From assembly GCA_934086145.1 (NCBI GenBank), contig CAKOHV010000005.1, positions 8,965-72,964 of the forward strand: DNA of 64,000 nucleotides. Direction: 5' to 3'. This DNA comes from an uncultured Bacilli bacterium. Its GTDB lineage: Bacteria > Bacillota_I > Bacilli_A > RF39 > UBA660. Numbering within the stretch: the first letter of the stretch is position 1; the number at the start of each line of letters is the position of its first letter. This document shows positions 15,546 to 24,215 of the stretch, piece by piece. A model generated the notes under the pieces. It had not been told where the DNA came from, did not search any database, and saw nothing but the letters and a program-made list of their open reading frames with translations. Position numbers and translations under genes: made by a program.

Positions 15546-15989
15546 ATGAATAATGAATTTACTATAGAAGATAACAATTTATATCAAGATTATGACTACT
15601 TATATGGTGTTTTAAATGCAACTTTAAAACATGAAAAAGTTAAAAATGCTATTTTTTCAATCATTTTTGTCGAAGATGATGAAATACATCGTATTAATCG
15701 CGACTATCGTAAGGTTGATCGCGTTACCGATGTTATTTCGTTTGCATTTGAAGATAATGAAGAAATGGTGTATAATGACATAAGAGTCCTTGGGGATATT
15801 TATATTTGTATTCCGCAAATGAAAAGACAAGCTATCAGCTATGGTCATAGTGAAAAAAGAGAACTATCATTTTTAGCAGTTCATGGTTTATTACACCTTT
15901 TAGGTTACGATCATATGACTAAAGAAGATGAAGAAGAAATGTTTGGACTACAGGAGTTGATTTTAGATGGCGAAAATATCAAGAGATGA
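15546..15989 (+). CDS. ybeY: rRNA maturation endoribonuclease YbeY
   Basis: Zinc metalloprotein required for 16S rRNA 3'-end maturation and ribosome quality control. The metal-binding motif HGLLHLLGYDH is intact near residue 115, and the TDVISFAFED and GDIYICIPQM segments are typical. Length 147 is normal. It overlaps dgkA by 23 nt, which suggests translational coupling. Confidence 0.95.
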   Translation: MNNEFTIEDNNLYQDYDYLYGVLNATLKHEKVKNAIFSIIFVEDDEIHRINRDYRKVDRVTDVISFAFEDNEEMVYNDIRVLGDIYICIPQMKRQAISYGHSEKRELSFLAVHGLLHLLGYDHMTKEDEEEMFGLQELILDGENIKR

Positions 15990-16368
15990 CATTAAAAAAC
16001 ATGGTTTTAAACGCTTTGTTAAGAGTTTTGGATATTCGATAGATGGTTTAAAATATGCCTATAAGTACGAACAAAGTATGATGATTCACGTTTTCGTAAC
16101 TATCTGTGTTATTGCTGTTAATATTTTCTTTCACGTCAAAGGTATCGAATGGCTTATTAGTTTAATGGCCATCGGCATGGTCTTATCCGCCGAACTAGTT
16201 AACACTGCTATTGAAGCTGTTGTTGACTTAGTCACTTTAGAAATTCACCCCTTAGCTAAAATTGCTAAGGATTGTGGAAGTGCGGCAACATTTGTCTTAG
16301 CTATGATGGCAGCCGCTATTGGCATCGTTATCTATGGCCCATACTTTATATCATTTATAGGAGGTTAA
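15967..16368 (+). CDS. dgkA: Diacylglycerol kinase family protein (probable undecaprenol kinase)
   Basis: A small trimeric membrane kinase with three transmembrane helices. The active-site motif ELVNTAIEAVVDL (residues ~78-90) and AKDCGSAATFVLA are intact. Gram-positive members phosphorylate undecaprenol, feeding the cell-wall lipid carrier pool. 133 aa is normal. It lies between ybeY and era as in Bacillus, although cdd, which usually separates dgkA and era, is absent. Confidence 0.92.
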   Translation: MAKISRDDIKKHGFKRFVKSFGYSIDGLKYAYKYEQSMMIHVFVTICVIAVNIFFHVKGIEWLISLMAIGMVLSAELVNTAIEAVVDLVTLEIHPLAKIAKDCGSAATFVLAMMAAAIGIVIYGPYFISFIGG

Positions 16369-16369
16369 A

Positions 16370-17260
16370 ATGAAAAGTGGATTTGTCAGTTTAATAGGTC
16401 GTCCAAACGTTGGAAAAAGTACCTTATTAAATACTTTAATTAATCAAAAAATTGCTATTACTTCAAACAAGCCCCAAACAACCCGTAATATTATTCAAGG
16501 CATATACAACGAAGAAGGATACCAAATAGTATTCATTGATACTCCCGGTATTCATAAACCAATCAACAAATTAGGCAAAGTCCTAAATAAAGAAGCCCAA
16601 AGTCTAACTAAAGATGTTGATGTTGTTCTATTTCTTGTTGATGCCGCTGAAGGGCTTGGCACAGGAGACAAAAAAATCATTGAACAATTAAAAGAAAGTA
16701 ATGCTCCGGTCATCCTTGTTTTAAATAAAATCGATCGTATGACCAATGAAGAAATTATCATGGCTATCAATAGTTACAAAGAGTTATTCAATTTTGCGGA
16801 AATTGTACCTATCTCTGCCTTACAAAAAAATAACATTGAAGAATTAATTAATTGCATAAAAAAATATTTAACTGATAACATGCGTTATTTTGATGAAGAC
16901 ATGATAACAAGTAGTAGCTTACGCTTCCTCGTTAGTGAATTCGTTCGTGAAAAACTACTTCGTATGACTGAACAAGAAATTCCTCACACCATAACCTGCA
17001 TTACTTCTAAATTTGAAGAAAAGAAGAACATAATCAATATTACTGTCGATGTTATCGTTGATCGTGACTCAGTCAAAAAAATCGTTATCGGTCGTCAAGG
17101 AGCCCTTCTAAAATCAGTTGGCATCGAAGCTCGTAAAGATATCGAAGCCTTGGTTGGCAAACAAATATACTTAGAATTATATGTCAAAACTATAAAAAAT
17201 TGGCGCGATAAAGAGCGTTATTTCAAAGAATTAGGTTTTGATGAATTAAATATAAAATAA
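16370..17260 (+). CDS. era: GTPase Era
   Basis: Ribosome-assembly GTPase that binds the 3' end of 16S rRNA. G1 GRPNVGKSTLL, G3 DTPGIHKP and G4 NKID are all present, and the C-terminal KH domain has VIGRQGALLKSVGIEAR. Length 296 is standard. It starts 1 nt after dgkA with GGAGG in the dgkA end. A hairpin overlapping the start of yqzL follows. Confidence 0.97.
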   Translation: MKSGFVSLIGRPNVGKSTLLNTLINQKIAITSNKPQTTRNIIQGIYNEEGYQIVFIDTPGIHKPINKLGKVLNKEAQSLTKDVDVVLFLVDAAEGLGTGDKKIIEQLKESNAPVILVLNKIDRMTNEEIIMAINSYKELFNFAEIVPISALQKNNIEELINCIKKYLTDNMRYFDEDMITSSSLRFLVSEFVREKLLRMTEQEIPHTITCITSKFEEKKNIINITVDVIVDRDSVKKIVIGRQGALLKSVGIEARKDIEALVGKQIYLELYVKTIKNWRDKERYFKELGFDELNIK

Positions 17261-17276
17261 TTGAATATTTATATTA

Positions 17277-17317
17277 AAAACAACCCATTATATATTTAGA
17301 AAGGATGGGTTGTTTTT
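17277..17317 (+). terminator. Hairpin between era and yqzL (terminator or start-site control)
   Basis: AAAACAACCCAT and ATGGGTTGTTTT form a perfect 12-bp stem followed by T, ending directly before the yqzL ATG. The yqzL Shine-Dalgarno (AAGGA, 17301-17305) lies in the loop and edge of the right arm. Confidence 0.7.
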
Positions 17318-17398
17318 ATGAACAAACAAGAAGCCTGGGAAAAATTTAAACAAACTGGTAAAATAGAATACTATTTAGAATATAAAAAACAAAAGTAG
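17318..17398 (+). CDS. yqzL: YqzL-family micropeptide
   Basis: A 26-aa peptide, MNKQEAWEKFKQTGKIEYYL... . It matches the YqzL pattern (W..F..TG.I..YL) and sits between era and recO, precisely where yqzL lies in Bacillus. The Bacillus protein is about 47 aa, so this is a short version. Function is unknown. A second member occurs at 38462. Confidence 0.75.
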   Translation: MNKQEAWEKFKQTGKIEYYLEYKKQK

Positions 17399-17410
17399 TG
17401 AAGTGATAAT

Positions 17411-18142
17411 ATGGTAAGTAAATTTGAAGGAATAGTCGTTACCACAACGACTTACGGTGAAAATTCAAGCATTATTAACCTTTTAACGAAAAATCATGGC
17501 CTTATTGGGGTAATGTGTAAGGGCTCTAAATCCCTAAGAAATCCTTTACGTATTAAAACACAAAAATTCACCTATGGTTACTTCTACCTAAACTACAATG
17601 AAAACAAATTATCTAAATTAATTGATGTTGACATCATTGATAACTTTAATACGATAAAAACTGACTTAACTTTAATAAGCTACTTATCATACCTTACCGA
17701 ACTTACTTACCAAGTCGTTAAACAAAATGATGCTCCAGAAATTTTCGACTTATTTATTGCAACAATTCAAAAAATAAACGAAAAACAAGATCCCTTAATT
17801 ATGACCAATATCTTAGAAATAAAATACCTTGATTACTTAGGAGTCAGTTTAAACCTTGAAAGTTGCATAAAATGTGGAAGTAAAAAAAAGATTATTACAA
17901 TAAGCCCTACAGAAGGGGGCTATATCTGTCAAAACTGTTATCGTAACGAAAAAATTCTGCCCCCTAAAGCCATCAAACTCATTCGCATGTATCTTCTTGT
18001 CGATATTAAAAGTATTACCAAAATAAATATAAGTAAAGATATTGCTTTTGCAATTAATAACTTCCTCGAAAATTACTATGAAAAATACACCGGTTTATAC
18101 TTAAAAAGTAAAGAATTCTTAAAAAGAATCAGCAACCTTTAA
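17411..18142 (+). CDS. recO: DNA repair protein RecO
   Basis: RecFOR-pathway mediator that loads RecA on SSB-coated DNA. N-terminal OB fold (FEGIVVTTTTYGENSSIINLLTKNHGLI) and a C-terminal helical part with a four-cysteine zinc site, CIKCG and CQNCYR, separated by 18 residues. Length 243 is typical. It is the last gene of the yqf-era-recO chain before the T-box-controlled glyS. Confidence 0.93.
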   Translation: MVSKFEGIVVTTTTYGENSSIINLLTKNHGLIGVMCKGSKSLRNPLRIKTQKFTYGYFYLNYNENKLSKLIDVDIIDNFNTIKTDLTLISYLSYLTELTYQVVKQNDAPEIFDLFIATIQKINEKQDPLIMTNILEIKYLDYLGVSLNLESCIKCGSKKKIITISPTEGGYICQNCYRNEKILPPKAIKLIRMYLLVDIKSITKINISKDIAFAINNFLENYYEKYTGLYLKSKEFLKRISNL

Positions 18143-18241
18143 AATATGGTGCCTACTAAACAACCAAATAAAAAAAATTTCGTCTAACAAAGAGCATTAC
18201 CTAAAACTTAACCATAACTCACATAACTTTTCCCACACCTA

Positions 18242-18269
18242 TTGACTAAAAAAGAAAATTTGATATAAT
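18242..18269 (+). promoter_or_regulatory. Sigma-A promoter of glyS
   Basis: TTGACT (18242-18247), 16-nt spacer, TGA TATAAT (-10 at 18264-18269). Confidence 0.75.
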
Positions 18270-18275
18270 CAATTC

Positions 18276-18397
18276 ATACAAGTGATGACTGGCTTGGCAA
18301 CCACGAGCTATATATAATAAAGTTGATTTCTTCTAGAAATAAGTAGGATGGAACCGCGGATTATTATTCGTTCCTACAACTTCTAGAAGTTTTTTTA
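18276..18397 (+). promoter_or_regulatory. T-box riboswitch (glycyl) of glyS
   Basis: The conserved T-box TGGAACCGCGG is at 18349-18359. The terminator form is clear: CTTCTAGAA plus GTAGGA upstream pair with TCCTAC and TTCTAGAAG downstream, then seven T residues (18390-18396). Uncharged tRNA-Gly binding would instead form the antiterminator and allow glyS transcription. Only about 73 nt separate the predicted transcription start from the T-box, so stem I is very short. Two GGC triplets (18291 and 18296) are candidate glycine specifiers; I did not fold it fully. Confidence 0.88.
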
Positions 18398-18425
18398 TTA
18401 TCATCACTTATTAAGGAGGAAATTT

Positions 18426-19805
18426 ATGGAAAAACTAAAAATGGAAGATATCGTTAATTACTGTAAACAATATGGTTTTATTTTTCAAGGTAGTGAGATC
18501 TATGGTGGTCTTTCTAATACTTGGGATTACGGACCATTAGGAAGAGACCTAAAAGAAAACATTCGTCGTGCTTGGTGGAAAAAATTCATCCAAGAAAATC
18601 CCTACAATTACGGCTTAGATGCCGCCATTTTAATGAATCCCGAAACATGGGTAGCAAGTGGTCATGTCACCAACTTCAACGATCCATTAATTGACTGCAA
18701 AAAATGTAAAAGTCGCCATCGCGCCGATAAGCTTATTGAAGAATTTACTAATGGCGAAGAAACAGCCGATGGATGGAGTAATGAAAAAATTGAAGCTTTC
18801 ATTAAAGATAATAAAATATGCTGTCCGAAATGTGGTTCAGCTGACTTTACCCCAATTAGAAAGTTTAACTTACTATTTGAAACACATCTAGGGGTAACTG
18901 AAGATACCAAATCAAAAGTTTATCTTCGTGGTGAAACAGCTCAAGGAATCTTTGTTAACTTCTTAAATGTTCAAAGAGCCATGCGTGCCAAAATACCATT
19001 CGGAATTGGTCAAACTGGTAAATCATTCCGTAACGAGATAACCCCTGGTAACTTTACTTTCCGTACTCGTGAATTCGAACAAATGGAACTAGAATTTTTC
19101 TGCAAACCCAATACTGACTTAGAATGGTTTGGTTATTGGAAAAATTACTGCATAGATTGGTTAAAATCTCTAGGAATCAAAAACGAAAATCTACGTTATC
19201 GTGATCACGCTAAAGAAGAATTATCTTTTTATAGCAAAGCAACCACCGATATTGAATTCTTATTCCCAATGGGCTGGGGCGAATTATGGGGAATTGCTGA
19301 TCGTACAGACTACGATTTAGGTGTGCATATGGAACATTCTAAACAAGATCTTCGATACCTTGATCCTGAAACCAACGAAAAATATTTACCATTTGTTATT
19401 GAACCATCATTAGGATTAGATCGTGCAATCTTAGCTTTCCTATGCAACGCCTATACCAAAGAAACTCTAACCAACGGCGAAGAAAGAGAAGTCCTAAAAA
19501 TTCATCCCGCATTAGCTCCAGTTAAAGCAACAATCTTACCTTTAATCAAGAAAAATCATAAAGACAAAGCCATGGAAGTATACAGTCTTGTTTGTTCACA
19601 TTTTCAAGCCTCTTATGATGAATCTGGTTCAATTGGTAAAAGATATCGTCGTAGTGATGCAATTGGGACACCATTTGCCATTACAATCGATGATGAAACT
19701 CTAACCGATAACATTGTTACTATCAGAGATCGTGATACCATGGAACAAATAAAACTACCAATCTCTGACTTAGTTAACTATATTGAAGAAAAAATTTCAT
19801 TTTAA
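18426..19805 (+). CDS. glyS: Glycine--tRNA ligase (homodimeric class II)
   Basis: Single-chain class II GlyRS of the alpha2 type, not the GlyQ/GlyS tetramer. It shows GYGGLSNTWDYGPLG-like opening (GGLSNTWDYGPLGRDLK), motif 2 around GKSFRNEITPGNFTFRTREFEQME, and motif 3 EPSLGLDRAILAFL. A CxxC (CKKC) and CCPKCG pair may bind zinc in the insertion. The C-terminal anticodon-binding domain is complete (ending near 459). AAGGAGGA precedes the start, and a T-box controls the gene. Confidence 0.97.
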   Translation: MEKLKMEDIVNYCKQYGFIFQGSEIYGGLSNTWDYGPLGRDLKENIRRAWWKKFIQENPYNYGLDAAILMNPETWVASGHVTNFNDPLIDCKKCKSRHRADKLIEEFTNGEETADGWSNEKIEAFIKDNKICCPKCGSADFTPIRKFNLLFETHLGVTEDTKSKVYLRGETAQGIFVNFLNVQRAMRAKIPFGIGQTGKSFRNEITPGNFTFRTREFEQMELEFFCKPNTDLEWFGYWKNYCIDWLKSLGIKNENLRYRDHAKEELSFYSKATTDIEFLFPMGWGELWGIADRTDYDLGVHMEHSKQDLRYLDPETNEKYLPFVIEPSLGLDRAILAFLCNAYTKETLTNGEEREVLKIHPALAPVKATILPLIKKNHKDKAMEVYSLVCSHFQASYDESGSIGKRYRRSDAIGTPFAITIDDETLTDNIVTIRDRDTMEQIKLPISDLVNYIEEKISF

Positions 19806-19820
19806 CAATGAAATTTTTTT
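19789..19820 (+). terminator. Terminator of glyS
   Basis: AAAAAATTTCATT and AATGAAATTTTTT pair across TTAAC; the stem begins inside the last glyS codons. Confidence 0.8.
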
Positions 19821-20020
19821 ATCTTATAGGAAAGTTCATTTATTACAATAAAAAACAATTAAAAATTTTGTAAAGATATATTGCTATATAAACAACAATA
19901 TTGTATGATAAAAACCATATCATTTAAAAATTAGTTTGGGAAAAAATGTATATAGAAAAACTAGATAAAAAATAATTAAATAAAAAAAAGAAAAACAAAA
20001 AGATAAAAGAAAAAAGTATG

Positions 20021-20160
20021 TACGGTAGCGACTATCGGATTTTAAGTCTATGGAGAAAACTCAGTAGAGTGTCTGTGAAGTAGAAATTTGAAATCGTGAG
20101 ATTTCAAGAACAAATTTATTTGTCTTTTGTCCTTGCTAAATGAAATGAACTACGATAAAA
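20021..20160 (+). ncRNA. Candidate structured RNA or 5' leader
   Basis: The 380-nt gap after glyS contains a run of hairpins: GGTAG-CGA-CTATC (20024-20036), ACTC-AGTA-GAGT (20059-20070), TTGAAATC-GTGA-GATTTCAA (20088-20107, 8 bp with a GNRA tetraloop) and ACAAA-TTTA-TTTGT (20110-20123). Its base composition is less A/T-biased than the flanking poly-A/T sequence. It lies on the sense strand of the next gene, so it may be a leader. I cannot match it to a named riboswitch or RNA family. Confidence 0.45.
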
Positions 20161-20188
20161 TAATAAGACTGAAAAGAGGAAAACAAAC

Positions 20189-21466
20189 ATGAATAATTAC
20201 AACAAAACATTTAAAAAAATAAAAACAGCTGTTGAAGAAAAAATCGCTTATGCTGAAAGAGAAATTGCTTATCTTGAGCTTCAACTTAAAATAATGAATA
20301 ATAACTCTGAATTCTTTGTTCTTAAAAAAGATGGAACTCAATATGCCATTGATCTTAATAAAAAACCCCAATCTAAAAATCCGTTAATTCGTCTAAAAGA
20401 ACACTATGACCTAAAAAAAATGCGTAAAATGCAGGAATATGTTATTGAAGAAGATACTGATATTTTAAATACAACCAAGGAAAGTGTTAGAATTTTATCA
20501 TATGTTAATCGTTATTTATCACAATATGACCTTGTATCTCCAGTTGATAGTATTTCCATATATATGATTCATATTAATGTTTTAAGACTTTTTGTTGACG
20601 TAACCATCGAAGATTTCAAAAATGTTTTAATCGCTTGCATTCGCAAAAACTATGAACAATATATTAATAACCCAACTAAAATAACTGATACCTTGGCTAG
20701 TAAAGACGAACACAAAATGAATGAAATGAAATGCTGTTTAATTTTAGGAAAATATTTTAATAAAAAAGGTGCTATGCTTCCTGGAGATATAGAAATTTTC
20801 GAAGCAACATTCAATAAATTATTTAATCCAGAAAATCTATTAGATGAACATTTACAAGCATTCTTAGCTTCTCAAAACCTTTTAAGCCTTAATGATGTCT
20901 TAGATACTTTAGTTCTAGAATTACAAAAACAAAATCTTCTAGCCCTTATGGCCGAGAATAAAAAAGCCGAATATTTAAAACAAAAACAAGAAGAAGCCCA
21001 AGTAAAACATCAAGAACAAAAACAACAAAGAAAGAATTTGAAAGACCAAAAAGACGCTTTAGCTAAACTTAATGAATATTATCAAAATGGCCAGTTCATC
21101 AAATTACCAACCGACTTAACGGAATTTACTGATCTTTTAACAAAATGCCTTTTAGACCAAACTCAAGAAGCCAAAATAAACCGCCAATTAACGGAAGTTC
21201 TTCAAAAAAATCAAGAACAAGCTTTACTTCAAAAATATCTTTCAGATACTGACATCGCTATCTTAAAAGAAGCTAAGCAAGCTAATCAAGAAGCTTTAAA
21301 TTACTTTTTATCAGCTATTGATGAAATAATTAGTCTTTTAGAAGAAACTCAAAATGAAGAAGATTATAATACTCTAATGCAATACTTAAATGAAAACATT
21401 AACAATATTAAATATTCTCTAACTAAGAACACTCCTAAACAACCAACTCTTAAACCACAAGTGTAA
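20189..21466 (+). CDS. Hypothetical coiled-coil protein
   Basis: 425 aa, soluble, almost entirely helical with strongly charged heptads near residues 10-35 and a long Gln/Lys/Glu-rich coiled coil near 255-300 (EYLKQKQEEAQVKHQEQKQ). No family recognised. AAAGAGGAAA precedes the start. It is followed 96 nt later by another large helical protein with the same N-terminal style, suggesting a functional pair. No membrane segments or catalytic motifs are visible. Confidence 0.7.
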   Translation: MNNYNKTFKKIKTAVEEKIAYAEREIAYLELQLKIMNNNSEFFVLKKDGTQYAIDLNKKPQSKNPLIRLKEHYDLKKMRKMQEYVIEEDTDILNTTKESVRILSYVNRYLSQYDLVSPVDSISIYMIHINVLRLFVDVTIEDFKNVLIACIRKNYEQYINNPTKITDTLASKDEHKMNEMKCCLILGKYFNKKGAMLPGDIEIFEATFNKLFNPENLLDEHLQAFLASQNLLSLNDVLDTLVLELQKQNLLALMAENKKAEYLKQKQEEAQVKHQEQKQQRKNLKDQKDALAKLNEYYQNGQFIKLPTDLTEFTDLLTKCLLDQTQEAKINRQLTEVLQKNQEQALLQKYLSDTDIAILKEAKQANQEALNYFLSAIDEIISLLEETQNEEDYNTLMQYLNENINNIKYSLTKNTPKQPTLKPQV

Positions 21467-21562
21467 AAAAAGAGTAAAAGAGACATAAACATCTTTCCAA
21501 AGTTTGAAATATCAAAAAAAAATATTATATAATAAATAATGTTTTTTTTAAGGAGTGATGTT

Positions 21563-23158
21563 ATGTTTAATATAAATAATTTCGTAGAATATCTACAAAC
21601 AGAAATAAAGAGAATTAAAAAACAAATTAATACTGAAAAACAACATTTGCAAGAACTACCATCTCCTGATGAAATAAATTTAGAAGAGTATGGTCGTAAA
21701 AAAGATCTTATTAATCAATATTTTGAAGATCATAAGTTTTTTGAAAAAATTGTTGTTTATCTAAAAAAAGAGCACAAACTAAAACAAAAAATTGTTGAAA
21801 ATAAAAAAAATAATCTTTCTAATACAATTAACACTTTAGAAGATAAAAAAGAACGTTATGAAGAGATTATCAAAACCATTAAAACAACCGGGAAATTACC
21901 TAATTCTTATCCAAATGAAGAACTAATAAAAATTTTAATGGATTATGCTTGTAATAACGCTATTTCATGTGCTTCTTTTTTCCCAGAATTATTACATTTA
22001 CTGGATGATTCAACTCGTCATCATCAAAGTGATGATTTACTTTTTAACATGGAAAAAAGATTACTTGAATTCTTTCAAAATGGGCAATTAAAAGCCAATG
22101 CTAGTCTAGATTCACTTTCTTTTACTTTTACTAATTTTCTAAAAGAGCTATCATCATTAAAACAAAATCCGGATACTAAAATTTACTCAGAAAATCTCAA
22201 ACTATATATGAAAGGTTTAACTTCTCCTGATAAGAAAAATAGCGAAGCATTAACCAAATTACAAGTTCGCGAAGAAGCTTTAACTAACGTTAGAAAGCAC
22301 GTAAAATATCATAAAATAGTTAATTTTTATGACGATGTAGATAACTTTACACAACAAATAAAGACTGCTGGATTTGATAGTAAAACAATAAATAACATTT
22401 TACTTGGTATGCAAACTGATCTTCGTGAACAAAAAATCAAAGAAGCTGAATTAAATACTAAACAAATTATCAATGATCATATTTCACCAACCAGTTATAA
22501 AATCATCGAAACAACCAAAAAAATTCTAAAAGAACAAAATAATCTTTTATATGGCTTAATAAAACGACGTTATGAAGATATTCTTTCTTTATGTAATTAT
22601 ATTTCAATGGCTGAAAATAGCAATATGTCACATAATCTTGACCTTTTATTAGAAAGAATTGCCGACTTAGAAATGATTATAAAAGTTTCGCAAATGCCTA
22701 AACTGCCTTATACTTTTCCCTATAATTTTTTAATTAATCAAGAAGGAAATATCTCTTTTAATCAAGATTTAGAATTCTTAGATATGGCTATCTATAATAA
22801 TATTCTTGAAATATTAGAATTACTTTATTCTAATGCCCTTCCTTTAACACCAGTTCAAAAAAGCAAAGATAATATAACCATTTCTAAAGTAGGGGAAGCA
22901 ACAGCTATTTATATAGCCAGTAAAAATAATCTTAATTTTATAATTGGTGTTTGTACTGAATCCACCAAAAAAGCCTTTTTAACTAAAATTACCAGTGAAA
23001 AATTCCAATTAATGCTAACCAAAACCTTTAAAGAAGCCCATAAAGACCAAGACTTTGTTAAAAAGCAACAAAAATATAACCAAATAGTTCTTAATACCTT
23101 AAGTCCTAAAAATAACATTGAATTGACAAACGCAATTATAAAAATCACGCAATTTTAA
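21563..23158 (+). CDS. Hypothetical coiled-coil protein
   Basis: 531 aa, soluble and mostly helical, with an N-terminal coiled coil (about residues 5-40) and a second one near 75-110. No family recognised. The start at 21563 is chosen for AAGGAG 7 nt upstream; an upstream in-frame ATG overlaps the Shine-Dalgarno region. Similar size, composition and orientation to the preceding gene. sepF and divIVA follow, so a cell-architecture role is possible but unproven. Confidence 0.7.
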   Translation: MFNINNFVEYLQTEIKRIKKQINTEKQHLQELPSPDEINLEEYGRKKDLINQYFEDHKFFEKIVVYLKKEHKLKQKIVENKKNNLSNTINTLEDKKERYEEIIKTIKTTGKLPNSYPNEELIKILMDYACNNAISCASFFPELLHLLDDSTRHHQSDDLLFNMEKRLLEFFQNGQLKANASLDSLSFTFTNFLKELSSLKQNPDTKIYSENLKLYMKGLTSPDKKNSEALTKLQVREEALTNVRKHVKYHKIVNFYDDVDNFTQQIKTAGFDSKTINNILLGMQTDLREQKIKEAELNTKQIINDHISPTSYKIIETTKKILKEQNNLLYGLIKRRYEDILSLCNYISMAENSNMSHNLDLLLERIADLEMIIKVSQMPKLPYTFPYNFLINQEGNISFNQDLEFLDMAIYNNILEILELLYSNALPLTPVQKSKDNITISKVGEATAIYIASKNNLNFIIGVCTESTKKAFLTKITSEKFQLMLTKTFKEAHKDQDFVKKQQKYNQIVLNTLSPKNNIELTNAIIKITQF

Positions 23159-23230
23159 AGTAAACTTGTTGAATATTTACAAATTATTAGTTATAATAAA
23201 AAAGTAATATAAAATATAGGAGGCTTTTTT

Positions 23231-23641
23231 ATGGCATTTGATAAATTGAAGAGTATTTTTGGGGAAACAGAAGACGATGAAAAATATAATGGTAGTGAAG
23301 ACGAATATTATAATGCCGAAAACGAATCTAAAAAAGAAATGGAACCAACCGGAAATAAAATGATTCTTTTAGAGCCACGTGCATATTCTGAAAGTCAACA
23401 AATAGCTGATCATTTAAAAAACCGCAATAGCGTAGTTGTTAATTTAAAACGTGTTACATCTGATCAAGCCAAAAGAATAATTGATTTCTTAAGTGGTTGC
23501 ATCTATGCAATAGGGGGTACAATGCAAAAAGTTGGTGTTGGCATTTATTTGTGTACACCAAAAAATGTTAATGTTCAAGGAAAAATAAGTGAAGACAACA
23601 GTAAAGAAAAAGAATCTGTTGAAGAAGAAATAGAATGGTAA
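23231..23641 (+). CDS. sepF: Cell division protein SepF
   Basis: Membrane-associated FtsZ anchor and bundler. N-terminal amphipathic start (MAFDKLKSIFGE), an acidic linker, then the SepF core: ILLEPRAYSESQQIADHLKNRNSVVVNL, DQAKRIIDFLSGCIYAIGG and KVGVGIYLCTP. Length 136 is normal. AGGAGG precedes the start. divIVA follows 36 nt later, the usual association in Bacillota, though the ylmD-H genes are absent here. Confidence 0.94.
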   Translation: MAFDKLKSIFGETEDDEKYNGSEDEYYNAENESKKEMEPTGNKMILLEPRAYSESQQIADHLKNRNSVVVNLKRVTSDQAKRIIDFLSGCIYAIGGTMQKVGVGIYLCTPKNVNVQGKISEDNSKEKESVEEEIEW

Positions 23642-23677
23642 AAATAGGGTAAGTTTAGTTAGTTTGGTGGGTGAGCC

Positions 23678-24106
23678 ATGAAAAAATTTAGTACAAGTAC
23701 CAATGGGTACGATAAAATGGAGGTCAATGCCTTTGTCAATGAAATTATTACAGAGTATGAAAAAATGCTTAATAATTTGAAGGCTCGTGACGCCAAAATA
23801 AAATACTTGCAGGAAAAATTAAAACAATATGAATCAATGGAAAACACCCTTAACAAAGCTTTATTAGTCGCTGAAGACTCATCTACTCAAATCAGAAAAC
23901 TAGCTAAAGAAGAAGCAAACATGATTATTGCTGATGCAAAAAAGAATGCATCACGTATTGTTAATGATTCCCTTTTAAAAGCCGAAAAAGTTGATTTAGA
24001 AACCGAACAATTAAAACAACGTTTAAAACTTTACAAGTCACGAATAAAACAAACAATTGAAGAACAACTAACGATGGTCGAAGACGTTGATAAAATAGAA
24101 TACTAA
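23678..24106 (+). CDS. divIVA: DivIVA-family polar/septal protein
   Basis: Coiled-coil protein that recognises curved membrane at poles and septa. It begins KKFSTSTNGYDKMEVNAFVNEI, the DivIVA N-terminal motif, followed by coiled coil and the AKEEANMIIADAKKNASRIVNDS segment typical of the family. 142 aa is compact. Partner of the sepF gene just upstream. Confidence 0.85.
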   Translation: MKKFSTSTNGYDKMEVNAFVNEIITEYEKMLNNLKARDAKIKYLQEKLKQYESMENTLNKALLVAEDSSTQIRKLAKEEANMIIADAKKNASRIVNDSLLKAEKVDLETEQLKQRLKLYKSRIKQTIEEQLTMVEDVDKIEY

Positions 24107-24109
24107 GCA

Positions 24110-24137
24110 TTAACTTTAATCGTTAATGTTTTTTAAT
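24110..24137 (+). terminator. Terminator of sepF-divIVA
   Basis: GCATTAAC and GTTAATGT pair around TTTAATC, followed by six T residues. Confidence 0.65.
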
Positions 24138-24154
24138 ACAATAAACTACCTAAA

Positions 24155-24180
24155 ATGAGAAACCGAATTGGTTTCTCACT
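24155..24180 (-). terminator. Hairpin downstream of sigK
   Basis: GTGAGAAACC and GGTTTCTCA pair; on the minus strand only a weak T-tract (ATTTTAG) follows, so terminator activity for sigK is uncertain. Confidence 0.4.
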
Positions 24181-24215
24181 TTATCTATCCTAGAGTCAGT
24201 AAATAATTTTTTTTC

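Noticed and set aside
20021..20160. SRP RNA, tmRNA, RNase P RNA or a known riboswitch
   Set aside because: I could not find the conserved core motifs of any of these families; left as an unassigned structured RNA.
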